Assembly (NCBI GenBank): GCA_005809115.1
Contig: SYLK01000679.1
Location: 1 to 7,004 of the forward strand
Direction of reading: 5' to 3'
DNA length: 7,004 nt
DNA from: Planctomyces sp.
Lineage (GTDB): Bacteria > Planctomycetota > Planctomycetia > Planctomycetales > Planctomycetaceae
Shown here: positions 1 to 7,004 of the stretch, in pieces
Layout: every line of letters starts with the position of its first letter
Position numbering within the stretch: the first letter of the stretch is position 1
Translations under genes and position numbers: made by a program
Notes under the pieces: generated by a model
What the model was told of the DNA's origin: nothing
Seen by the model: only the letters and a program-made list of their open reading frames with translations
Databases searched by the model: none

Positions 1-235
1 AAAATCGAAGTCTCTGGTGCAGGCCGGGAAGATTCTGCTGTCCATCAGGACGAAGGAATATGCCGGCGAAAAGGACTTCGATCCCAATGAACTGCGGCAG
101 TATCAGGACACGGTCACCGCAATCAAGTCTGGTGTTCAGGCGGCAATTGAGTCGGAGCAGGTTCCTCCCGGCTACGTTGACGGCATCAAAGGATACTTCG
201 ACAAGCTGGAGCCGACAGGCGGCCCCGCGAAATAG
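1..235 (+). CDS. C-terminal fragment of an unidentified protein (5' end outside window)
   Basis: The frame is open from the first complete codon (base 2) to the TAG at 233-235, giving about 77 residues. A GTG at base 17 could be read as a start. However, the codons before it are also open, and the content reads like a protein end, so I treat this as a gene cut by the left edge. The fragment is charged and mostly helical in character and ends with the motif VPPGYVDGIKGYFDKLEP, then a short Gly/Pro tail. From memory, a 'VPP.Y...V..YF..L' ending is common at the C-terminus of large planctomycete proteins encoded near MoxR/DUF58/BatA-type operons. That is a weak recollection and not enough to name it. 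It lies in the same direction as the ABC importer genes and only 18 bases before them, so co-transcription is plausible. There is no membrane segment or recognisable catalytic motif in the visible part. Confidence 0.7.
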   Translation, partial: KSKSLVQAGKILLSIRTKEYAGEKDFDPNELRQYQDTVTAIKSGVQAAIESEQVPPGYVDGIKGYFDKLEPTGGPAK

Positions 236-253
236 CGCTGCATGTAATACCGC

Positions 254-1306
254 ATGAAAAGTCCGACCTTCGCCGCATCATGGACAAGGCTGGCTTTGCT
301 GCTGGCGCTGCTGGCCGTTGTCATCCCCTGGCTGACTTCGCGGTCCGGGGATCCGAACACGGTCGTGCTGTATTGCGCACACGATTCAATTTTCGCCGAT
401 CAGATCCTGCGACTGTTTAAAGAGCGCACCGGAATCAGGGTCCGTGTCCGATACGATGAAGAGGCCAGCAAATCGTTGGGACTGACCAGCCTGCTGATTG
501 CCGAACGGCAGCAGCCCCGCTGTGACGTGTTCTGGAATAACCAGAGCCTGGGAACGATCCGCCTGAAGGCAGCGGGGATCCTGACACCGTTTCACGGGCC
601 CGGGGTTGATCGGATTCCCGCGGCGTTTCGGGATTCCGACGCTTGCTGGACGGGGTTTGCGGCGCGGATGCGTGTTTATGGTGTCAACACCGAACTGCTC
701 GAGCCGACGGAGGAAGCCGTCGCCGGGAAGCTGAGCGGATCGTCACTGGCGGATGTGGCGATCGCCGTGCCATTGTACGGAACGACGTTGTCCCATTATT
801 CCGTGATCTGCGGGGAGCGGGGCCTGAACGGACTGCAGCAATGGCATCGGTCACTCCACCAGCGGGGTATCCGTGAAGCCCGAGGCAATGCGGCTGTACG
901 AGATCTTGTGGCGGAGGGCGCCTGCGCCGTGGGATTCACGGACACGGATGATGTCTTCGCAGCCATCGATCAGGGGCGACCGGTCGCGATGGTGCCTGTG
1001 CGTGTCGGAACCGGGCAAACGATTGTTATTCCCAATACTGCGGCGCTGATTGTCGGCGGCCCCCATCCGGAGGCTGGCAGAAAGCTGATGGAATTCCTGT
1101 TGTCGGAAGAGGTGGAACTGCTGCTGGCTCAGTCGGCCTCCCGGCAGATTCCACTGGGACCCGTCGACCGGTCACTGCTTTCTCCGGAGGTGGCGAGGCT
1201 GTTGGAACTGGCCTCCGCTGGTGTGTCACTGGACGCGGCTGCGCAGCATCAGCCCGCAGTGCTGGAATGGCTGTCGGCCGAATACCTGGGCTATCAGCAG
1301 CCATGA
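254..1306 (+). CDS. ABC transporter extracellular solute-binding protein (iron(III)/thiamine-like class)
   Basis: A 350-residue periplasmic binding protein that would capture a ligand and hand it to the permease encoded next. The N-terminus is a short basic stretch followed by a hydrophobic segment (about residues 12-27). There is no lipobox cysteine, so it is either a cleavable signal peptide or a membrane anchor. The mature part starts with the strand VVLYCAHD (37-44), then a Phe-rich helix and TGIRVRVRYD (59-68). Family landmarks follow: CDVFWNN (90-96), WTGFAARMRVYGVNT (132-146), PLYGTTLSH (173-181), GFTDTDD (227-233), PNTAALI (260-266) and a C-terminal LLSEEVE/IPLGP region (282-303). These are typical of the FbpA/FutA-like 'extracellular solute-binding protein' group, and the length is normal. 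I do not see the adjacent tyrosine pair that binds ferric iron in FbpA, so the substrate is uncertain. ATG 254 is the first usable start, because an in-frame TAA lies at 245-247. The Shine-Dalgarno match is poor, consistent with leaderless or coupled translation. Confidence 0.9.
   Translation: MKSPTFAASWTRLALLLALLAVVIPWLTSRSGDPNTVVLYCAHDSIFADQILRLFKERTGIRVRVRYDEEASKSLGLTSLLIAERQQPRCDVFWNNQSLGTIRLKAAGILTPFHGPGVDRIPAAFRDSDACWTGFAARMRVYGVNTELLEPTEEAVAGKLSGSSLADVAIAVPLYGTTLSHYSVICGERGLNGLQQWHRSLHQRGIREARGNAAVRDLVAEGACAVGFTDTDDVFAAIDQGRPVAMVPVRVGTGQTIVIPNTAALIVGGPHPEAGRKLMEFLLSEEVELLLAQSASRQIPLGPVDRSLLSPEVARLLELASAGVSLDAAAQHQPAVLEWLSAEYLGYQQP
1303..1306 (+). promoter_or_regulatory. ATGA start-stop overlap coupling binding protein and permease
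   Basis: The ATG of the permease (1303-1305) overlaps the TGA of the binding protein (1304-1306). There is no purine-rich Shine-Dalgarno sequence just before it, which fits re-initiation by ribosomes finishing the upstream gene. Coupling is an inference from the overlap. Confidence 0.6.
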
Positions 1307-2805
1307 CGCCAGGCGATGTGGTGCTCTGTTCGCTGCTCCGCAGCGTGCTGTGTGGTTCAGCCGGGCTGCTGCTGGTGTGTCAGCTGCGGCGTCGGATTCA
1401 CAGGGAATCTTCATTGCGCGTCAGGCGCTGCTGGCTGGTCGCTGCGGTGTTGCCATTCTTTGCGCCGGAGCTGCTGACGGGCTTTACGTACCGGGTGGCT
1501 GCGGCAAAACTGGTTCACAGTGAGCTGGCGACCGAGTTGCTGTATGGATTATTGATGCTGATTCGCTGCGTAAGTGCCGGTACCGCGCTGATGATGGTTC
1601 CGGGACCGTCAGCGGTCAGTCGGCAGGCACTGCATGCCTGGCTGCTGTTGAAACCAGACGGTCCGGGGTTCTGGTGGTGGCGTGGCTGGCTGTGGCTGCA
1701 TATCTGCGGGCCGTGGCGTTCCGCCGTTGTCAGCTGGGCGCTGATGGTTCTGATCTGTTTTCAGGAATTTGAGACGGCCGCACTGCTGCAGATAGATCGT
1801 CATCCGTTTTCGTGGACCGTGTGGCTGTTTGACGCTCACAGTGCTCGACAGCCTCTGGCAGACTCATTCCGTCTGATCGTCATTCCGCTGCTGGCAGAAC
1901 TCGTGCTGCTGGCGGTCTGTCTGCCGCTGGTCATGAGGCGCGATGTGCGCCAGGATTCGGAGTGGCGCCCCGAGACCGACGATTCTTTCCCCGGCAGCAG
2001 GCCAGGAGTTGTGAATCTGGCAGTTTCGTGCGGCTGGATGTTGCTGGCGCTGGGTACGGTGGTTATCTGGCCGCTGGTCGCCTGTCTGCTGCCGCTGGTC
2101 GCGAACCCGGGTACACCGACGTTCCAGGGCATTCTGTTGTGGCAGTCGGTGCGTCAGATCGTGGTGTCGGCGGGATTCTCTGTCTCGGCGGCCGTGATCG
2201 CATTGCGGGTGGCGGCGTGGCTGCTGACACTCAGGCGTCCCTGGGTCGTGCTGCTGGCACTGCTCCCGGGACTGAGTGGTTCGCTGGTGCTGAGTCTGTC
2301 GGTGCTGGCGGTATTTCAGCTTCCTGTTGCGTCCTCACTGTACGATACCTGGCTCCCCATGCTGGCCGGGTCAACGCTGTCCGTGCTTCCGCGTGCATTC
2401 GTGGGGGTGCTGCTGTTGTCGCGGCTGGCTGATCCCGCCGCCCTGCACTCCGCCACGCTGCTGCTGCCGTCCACGGATCCCGATGTCCGGCGACTGGCAG
2501 GCGGTGTGATCTGGCGGCTGCGTACGCGGGGATGGTTTGTGTGTGCCCTGCTGATTGTTCAGTGGGCGTTCTGGGACGTCACCGTGGCTGCGATGCTGCG
2601 TCCGGTTGACCTGGAACCGGTTGTGACCCGACTCTACAACGAGATGCACTACGGGCGTACCGAGATGCTGCTGGTGATGACGCTGCTGGCGATACTGATT
2701 CCGGGTCTGATGAGTCTGCTGGCCATGCTGGTCTGGCGGATTCTGGTCAGCCGTTTCCGATATCGCCGCCGCCTGTTTCCGGGAACAGTTCGGCGGCGTG
2801 CATGA
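1303..2805 (+). CDS. ABC transporter permease, two-domain iron(III)-type
   Basis: A 500-residue polytopic inner-membrane protein that should form the channel for the ligand delivered by the preceding binding protein. Roughly ten to eleven hydrophobic segments are visible, for example near residues 8-27, 42-60, 75-98, 138-155, 189-210, 240-265, 285-308, 314-340, 352-373, 411-430 and 455-480. They are arranged as two similar halves joined by a polar loop (211-235), as in fused FbpB/ThiP-like permeases. The first half ends with FQEFETAALLQ (153-163) and the second with a matching segment (417-450), the position where this family has its conserved '..E..at.ll.p.g' stretch. The cytoplasmic EAA loops that dock the ATPase are poorly conserved in both halves. 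I chose ATG 1303 because it overlaps the upstream TGA as ATGA. A longer version from ATG 1267 is open but would overlap the binding protein by 40 bases. No ATPase gene follows; the next gene is convergent. Confidence 0.85.
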   Translation: MTPGDVVLCSLLRSVLCGSAGLLLVCQLRRRIHRESSLRVRRCWLVAAVLPFFAPELLTGFTYRVAAAKLVHSELATELLYGLLMLIRCVSAGTALMMVPGPSAVSRQALHAWLLLKPDGPGFWWWRGWLWLHICGPWRSAVVSWALMVLICFQEFETAALLQIDRHPFSWTVWLFDAHSARQPLADSFRLIVIPLLAELVLLAVCLPLVMRRDVRQDSEWRPETDDSFPGSRPGVVNLAVSCGWMLLALGTVVIWPLVACLLPLVANPGTPTFQGILLWQSVRQIVVSAGFSVSAAVIALRVAAWLLTLRRPWVVLLALLPGLSGSLVLSLSVLAVFQLPVASSLYDTWLPMLAGSTLSVLPRAFVGVLLLSRLADPAALHSATLLLPSTDPDVRRLAGGVIWRLRTRGWFVCALLIVQWAFWDVTVAAMLRPVDLEPVVTRLYNEMHYGRTEMLLVMTLLAILIPGLMSLLAMLVWRILVSRFRYRRRLFPGTVRRRA

Positions 2806-2821
2806 TGGATCGGAATTCCTC

Positions 2822-5800
2822 TCACTCGTCCCCGGACTCGATCAATCCGGGGAGCGTGCCGACATCTCGATCGGCATTGGGATCATCCGGTGATTTCGTG
2901 GCGGCGGTGACAAGATATGCCAGCAGATCTGCCATGGCCTGAGGCGGCAGTTGCTTTTCGATTCCTTCCGGCATCAGCGACTTGTTACTGCTGACAAGCT
3001 CTTCGATTTCGCCTCGCAGGAGCGTCACGGTCTCACCTTTTTCCTTCTTCAGTGTAATGCTGGTGGCCGACTGTGATGCGAGAATTCCCGTATAGGAACG
3101 TCCGCTGCGATCGACGACGACATACTGCAGGAAGGACGGAAGAACGTATCGGTTGGGATCCAGAATGTGGACCAGCAGTGCTGCCGGATCGCGGGATGGC
3201 GACGAAGCCAGCAGCGGACCGATGGCATGTCCCTGTCCCTCGAGCTGATGGCAGCCGGAGCAGTTCTTCTCGAACAGCGGTCGCCCGCGCGACGGATCGG
3301 CCGCAAGCTGCAATGCCGCCTGGTATTCGACCACGACGGCATCGCGAGGACTGTTTCCGGCAGTGTCAAACAGACGCTGTGCGAGGGTGCGGATGGTTTC
3401 GTCCCGGTCCTTCAGCAGGAGATCACGGCGGGCCGGTTCGACATCAGCCAGCGACACTTCTTCACGCACCGCCGCCTCCAGCAACTGGTGTGTGCTGTTT
3501 GGTCGGGAGAGCATGGCGGCCAGAGCCACGCGGCGGACTTCCGGCAGAAACGCATCCCACTGCCCCAGCAGAATCTCAGACACCTGCGGATCGGCGTCGT
3601 CGGCAAGGGCCCGGACGGCTGCCGTCTGAACGGGTTCCGGCTGATCCACAGCGAGCAGTTCGTTCAGCAGCTGGCGGTTTTCCGCGGACGGTGTGCAGCT
3701 CAGCAGCGACGTGGCCGCGACACGGGCTTCAGGCACAGCATTTCGGTCGAGCGCCGTCTCTGCCGCCGTGGCCAGAGCCCGCTGCAGCAGTCCCGCACCG
3801 GACGTCCCGTCCGCCGCCGACAGACGTCCGCCTGTACGCCGCAGCCCGGACCCCAGTTCCAGGAGCAGTCGGGCAGTGGCTCCGGGATCTGCTGCCACAT
3901 CGCTGGCAGCAAGTACCTGCAGAGCTCGGTCGACTTCCTCGGGGCGATTGCGAGCACCGACAACACCGGCCAGCTGTGCGGTCATGGCAGCGACAGCGGG
4001 TGATGCCGGAGACGTGCTGATCAGTCGGCTGAGCATCTGGTCGGCGACTGCTGCCGAGGAACTCAGCACGGCGGCACGCATCAAGGCGTCTTCACCATCG
4101 CGGACAGCGATTCCAGCCAGAGCGGCAGTGGCTGTCGGATCCTGCGACTCGCCGAGTGAGAATGCCGTTTGAAAACGCACCCGGACTGACTGATCCTGGC
4201 TGAGTCCCGCCACGGTCGCAAGAATTTCCGGCGAGAACTTCAGCCGTGTTTCGGCAAGGCGGACTGCGTTCTCGCGGACACTCGCATGGGGATCCCGCAG
4301 TCCGATCAGCCGCGTCTGATCCGACAGTGCCTTCTGCCCCTCCAGTGCGGCCATCGCCAGCACGCGGGATTCCGGCCTTGTGCTGTCGCGCACCAGCCGT
4401 TCCAGGAGAGGCACTGCGGCCGGGTCCTGACGCTCATACAGCAGACGCCGCGCCGTATCGCGCCACCAGCCGTGTGGACTCTCCAGAGCGGTCACAAGTT
4501 CCGCCGTGGCAGCCTGACTCAGACGCGGCGGAGGCGGTGATCGAAAACCTGGCGGCGCGATCCGGTAGATGCGGCCGCTGTCACGCCCGCTTTTCAGATC
4601 CAGATGCCGCACGACGTCAAGAGGAATGTGAATGGATTCCAGAAACTCGCGGCTCATGTCGCAGCAGTACAATGTCCCGTCTGGCGCATTGATCAGATTG
4701 ACCGGGCGAAACCAGATATCCGACGAACGGATGAATTCGGTCTGTTCGTCGACGCGTTCAGAATTCCAGACGACACCGTCCGGAACGAGTCGACGGCGGT
4801 GGATGAGGTTATTCTGTCCATCGCCGACGAACACCTGACCGTAGAATTCGGGTGGATAGGCGCCGCCGCGATAGACGGTTACTCCGGCCGCGGCATCGAC
4901 AACGTGGTGGCTGGCACCGGCCGCCGTGGCCATTCGTTCGTTCTTTGAGATCCGGCGACTGCTGCGAATCTGGCGCCAGCGTTCAATCGGACTGATGCGA
5001 AAAATGGGGACCGGGCCGGGAGCGATGTTCTTGATCCCGGAGGGTGCCGCAAGGAACGGATTCCGTGCCAGATAGTGGTCCGGCAGCACAATCTGCAGTA
5101 GTGGCTGAGACTCACTGCAGACAAAACGATTACCCCAGTCATCAAAGGTATTGCCGAACTGGACGGTTCCGGTCACCAGTTCAAATCGTTCAGACGTGGG
5201 ATCGAACCGAAAATCCCGGCCGTTGACGGAAGTGGCCGGGGCCGTCGGATCATCCCCGGGGCGGATTGAGCCACCGTTTCCAGCAGTCGATCCATAGATT
5301 TTCTGGTCCGGACCAAACTGCAGATTGTTGACCATCGCCTGCTGATTCTCCATGCCGAAGCCGGTAAATACCCGACGTCTCACGTCAGCTCGAAAATCAC
5401 CGTCCGTGTCCCGCAGGTACCAGATATCGGGCGTGGAGGCGACAAAGACGCCTCCTTTCCACGGGACGACTCCGGCGGCCCACAGGAGTTCGTCGGCGAA
5501 GATGTGCGACTCGTCAAACGTGCCATCGCCGTTGGTGTCACGCAGCAGCGTCACCCGGCCGATTGGTTTCCGACCCTCAGCTGGCTTATAGGGGTAGTCG
5601 CGCATCTCGCAGACGTACAACTGCCCATCTTCGTCGAATGCCGCGGCGATGGGGCTCGTCACCAGTGGTTCGGCAGCAACCAGCTGCATGTGGAAACCCT
5701 GAACGCCTTCAAACGTGGACAGCGCTTCCTGCGGTGATTTCTGTGGCACCGGTTTCAGGAACTCCCGCAACTGTTCATCCGAGGCGTCGGGACGCGCCAG

Positions 5801-7004
5801 ATCTTCGGCCAGCGATGCGGTCGCGTCGTCGGACGTCTGTGACAGTACCGCCGGATCATCATCGGCCGCCAGTCCACCGCGCTGCCGGATCGTCATCAGA
5901 AAATCCCGGGCGCGCTGAAAATAGTCCAGCACGCCGGCCTTCTGCGGAAATGTCCGTTTCGCATGACGCTCAATCTGACCGTCGATCCGACTGACCCACG
6001 CATCCACGGAATTCTGTCGCCAGGGCCGCCGGTCATGCGCATAGAAGTACACGGGGTTGGTATGTGATTCAGCATCCGGCTGTCCACCCGGCGTGACGGA
6101 CCAGGCCCGGGCAGCAATCCAGCAGGATTCCTTCAGGGCCACATCCTTTTCCACGACGTACCAGCCGTTTTCAGGCGCAAGATTTCTCAGATCCACCGTG
6201 TGCAGCACGTCGCCGTTGGCGATCAGATCGAGCTGCTGCAGCGACGTCACTTCACATCGAACTCGCGCACGGATGCGGACCGTGGCCGGTTCCGGGCGTT
6301 TGTGGCGAATCGTCTCGCCGGGTTGGGCTCCGCTGACGTCAAGCAGCAGCAGCGGACCGGTCGTCACAAAACTGTTGCCGTCTGCAGCCCCCTGCAACCA
6401 CCGGGAGAAGTCCGTCGCAGCGGCGGTGCCTGTACCCACCTGATCGCTCGACCTGGTCGCAGCATTCGTTGCGGGCGACGATTCCTGCATCCGCACGTAC
6501 GTGCGGCAGTCCCCGAGGAAGCGACACGCCGGATAGTCGCTGGCTCCCACGCAGGGAAAGCGATATCCGCAGTTCAGGATATGGTACCAGTCCCTGAGAC
6601 CGATGCCGCGGTAGACCCCGAACTGCAGCAGCTCGACGCCATGGACCGTCCCCAGTGCGGCGTCGGCGTAGATTTCCAGCCCATAACCGCCGTGGGCATG
6701 AATGGCGATCCCGCCCTGTGATCTGGTTTCACTGCCAATGTGTCCATAGACCGGCCATTCATCCGCGTTATGACTCTGTCCTGCGAAGACCAGACGATCG
6801 CGGAGGAACAGATTCAGATGTCCGTACTGCGAGCTGCGGTATTCCTGCCCGGACAGAATTCTGATATTCCCGCGGCCGCGCACGGACTCCGTGCCCAGAC
6901 CACGAAACTGAGGGGAATCCATCCGGTCCATGAAGCCGAAGTATGGACCGGCTGGTTCATTGTAACCCAGCGGGGTTCCGTACCAGATATCCTCGGCATC
7001 CAGC
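2822..7004 (-). CDS. Multidomain exported protein: CehA/McbA-like metallohydrolase + membrane-bound-dehydrogenase propeller + HEAT repeats + planctomycete cytochrome c domain (5' end outside window)
   Basis: The frame is open from the right edge to the TGA at 2822-2824, about 1,393 residues. The first internal Met (base 6931, residue 1 in this numbering) sits inside conserved domain sequence, and 24 open codons precede it, so the true start is beyond 7004. Domains: (1) up to about residue 300, a CehA/McbA-type PHP-like metallohydrolase, shown by SGQEY (27-31), GHLNLF (37-42), IAIHAHGG (75-82), GASDYPACR (129-137) and FVTTGPLLLLDVSG (188-201). (2) 301-400, a helical linker. (3) About 402-796, the 'putative membrane-bound dehydrogenase' propeller, with EPLVTSPIAAAFDEDGQLYV (421-440), two Asp-rich turns (RDTNGDG, RDTDGD), GVTVYRGG, FRPVNLINAPDGTLY and GRIYRIAP. 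(4) About 803-1195, HEAT-like helical repeats beginning with WWRDTARRLLYERQD. (5) About 1210-1345, a planctomycete-type haem domain with CSGCH (1224-1228) and a probable distal Met in SLMPEG (Met1320). Covalent haem implies a location outside the cytoplasm; the export signal would be in the missing part. Substrate and redox partner are unknown. Confidence 0.88.
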   Translation of the reverse strand, partial: LDAEDIWYGTPLGYNEPAGPYFGFMDRMDSPQFRGLGTESVRGRGNIRILSGQEYRSSQYGHLNLFLRDRLVFAGQSHNADEWPVYGHIGSETRSQGGIAIHAHGGYGLEIYADAALGTVHGVELLQFGVYRGIGLRDWYHILNCGYRFPCVGASDYPACRFLGDCRTYVRMQESSPATNAATRSSDQVGTGTAAATDFSRWLQGAADGNSFVTTGPLLLLDVSGAQPGETIRHKRPEPATVRIRARVRCEVTSLQQLDLIANGDVLHTVDLRNLAPENGWYVVEKDVALKESCWIAARAWSVTPGGQPDAESHTNPVYFYAHDRRPWRQNSVDAWVSRIDGQIERHAKRTFPQKAGVLDYFQRARDFLMTIRQRGGLAADDDPAVLSQTSDDATASLAEDLARPDASDEQLREFLKPVPQKSPQEALSTFEGVQGFHMQLVAAEPLVTSPIAAAFDEDGQLYVCEMRDYPYKPAEGRKPIGRVTLLRDTNGDGTFDESHIFADELLWAAGVVPWKGGVFVASTPDIWYLRDTDGDFRADVRRRVFTGFGMENQQAMVNNLQFGPDQKIYGSTAGNGGSIRPGDDPTAPATSVNGRDFRFDPTSERFELVTGTVQFGNTFDDWGNRFVCSESQPLLQIVLPDHYLARNPFLAAPSGIKNIAPGPVPIFRISPIERWRQIRSSRRISKNERMATAAGASHHVVDAAAGVTVYRGGAYPPEFYGQVFVGDGQNNLIHRRRLVPDGVVWNSERVDEQTEFIRSSDIWFRPVNLINAPDGTLYCCDMSREFLESIHIPLDVVRHLDLKSGRDSGRIYRIAPPGFRSPPPPRLSQAATAELVTALESPHGWWRDTARRLLYERQDPAAVPLLERLVRDSTRPESRVLAMAALEGQKALSDQTRLIGLRDPHASVRENAVRLAETRLKFSPEILATVAGLSQDQSVRVRFQTAFSLGESQDPTATAALAGIAVRDGEDALMRAAVLSSSAAVADQMLSRLISTSPASPAVAAMTAQLAGVVGARNRPEEVDRALQVLAASDVAADPGATARLLLELGSGLRRTGGRLSAADGTSGAGLLQRALATAAETALDRNAVPEARVAATSLLSCTPSAENRQLLNELLAVDQPEPVQTAAVRALADDADPQVSEILLGQWDAFLPEVRRVALAAMLSRPNSTHQLLEAAVREEVSLADVEPARRDLLLKDRDETIRTLAQRLFDTAGNSPRDAVVVEYQAALQLAADPSRGRPLFEKNCSGCHQLEGQGHAIGPLLASSPSRDPAALLVHILDPNRYVLPSFLQYVVVDRSGRSYTGILASQSATSITLKKEKGETVTLLRGEIEELVSSNKSLMPEGIEKQLPPQAMADLLAYLVTAATKSPDDPNADRDVGTLPGLIESGDE
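2829..2853. terminator. Inverted repeat in the convergent gene junction, possible weak terminator
   Basis: A perfect 8-base stem, TCCCCGGA (2829-2836) and TCCGGGGA (2846-2853), encloses a 9-base loop. It starts 24 bases after the permease stop, inside the last codons of the convergent minus-strand gene. Neither side is followed by a T-run, so it is not a canonical intrinsic terminator. It could slow polymerase or protect the 3' end of the permease transcript, or it could be a by-product of coding sequence. No better terminator is visible in the 16 bases between the stops. Confidence 0.3.
3248..3262 (-). other. c-type haem attachment motif (CSGCH) codons
   Basis: These five codons encode Cys-Ser-Gly-Cys-His, the single CxxCH site of the large minus-strand protein. 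The two cysteines would bind haem covalently and the His would be the proximal ligand. The surrounding pattern (GRPLFEKN before it, GPLL and DPNRYVLPSF after it) is the planctomycete-specific haem-binding domain, in which a Met in an 'MPEG' motif about 92 residues later is the likely second ligand. Confidence 0.9.

Noticed and set aside
242..247. ATG immediately followed by TAA, just upstream of the binding-protein start
   Set aside because: A start-stop element could affect translation, but a six-base match is likely by chance and there is no ribosome-binding site before it. I use it only to show that the binding-protein start cannot lie further upstream.
1267..1302. Twelve-codon N-terminal extension of the permease from ATG 1267
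   Set aside because: The frame is open, but it would overlap the binding-protein gene by 40 bases. ATG 1303 gives the common ATGA overlap and begins directly before the first membrane segment.
1962..2432. A 156-codon plus-strand open frame inside the permease gene
   Set aside because: Gly/Ala/Arg-rich shadow frame overlapping the permease, whose hydrophobic pattern is clearly the real product.
3073..4172. Long plus-strand open frames (up to 315 codons) opposite the HEAT and haem part of the minus-strand gene
   Set aside because: They lie fully antisense to a gene with clear domain content. Their translations are Arg/Pro/Ser-rich low-complexity with no recognisable motif, as expected from antisense frames in GC-rich coding DNA.
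6931..7004. Start of the large minus-strand gene at the Met at 6931
   Set aside because: The frame stays open upstream to the window edge with domain-like sequence, and a start at 6931 would remove the beginning of the metallohydrolase domain and leave no export signal.

Overview
The window looks like chromosomal DNA from a planctomycete (Planctomycetota). The strongest reason is the large minus-strand protein. It ends in the planctomycete-type CxxCH haem-binding domain, preceded by a 'putative membrane-bound dehydrogenase' beta-propeller and HEAT repeats. This architecture is greatly expanded in Pirellula-, Planctomyces- and Gimesia-like bacteria. The DNA is GC-rich, coding density is very high, and I see no RNA gene, insertion sequence, CRISPR array or prophage signal. 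The taxonomic call is an inference from protein families.

Left part, plus strand: the window opens inside the last ~78 codons of a gene whose start lies off the left edge (ends 235). After 18 bases comes a two-gene ABC importer cassette: a periplasmic solute-binding protein of the iron(III)/thiamine-like class (254-1306), then a two-domain inner-membrane permease (1303-2805). The permease start overlaps the binding-protein stop by four bases (ATGA), so the two are probably translationally coupled. No ATP-binding subunit is visible, so it must be encoded upstream or elsewhere.

Right part, minus strand: one very long reading frame fills 2822-7004 and is still open at the right edge, so its N-terminus is missing. 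It converges on the permease gene with only 16 bases between the two stop codons. The visible ~1,393 residues hold, in order: most of a CehA/McbA-type (PHP-like) metallohydrolase domain, a linker helix region, a six-bladed-propeller dehydrogenase-like domain, a long HEAT-repeat solenoid, and a mono-haem cytochrome c domain with a CSGCH motif. This is probably an exported, haem-carrying multidomain enzyme. The single-chain joining of a metallohydrolase to a cytochrome-bearing propeller protein is the most interesting thing here.

There is no gene-free stretch longer than 18 bases between the annotated genes. I found no clear promoter. One perfect 8-bp stem inverted repeat lies just past the permease stop.
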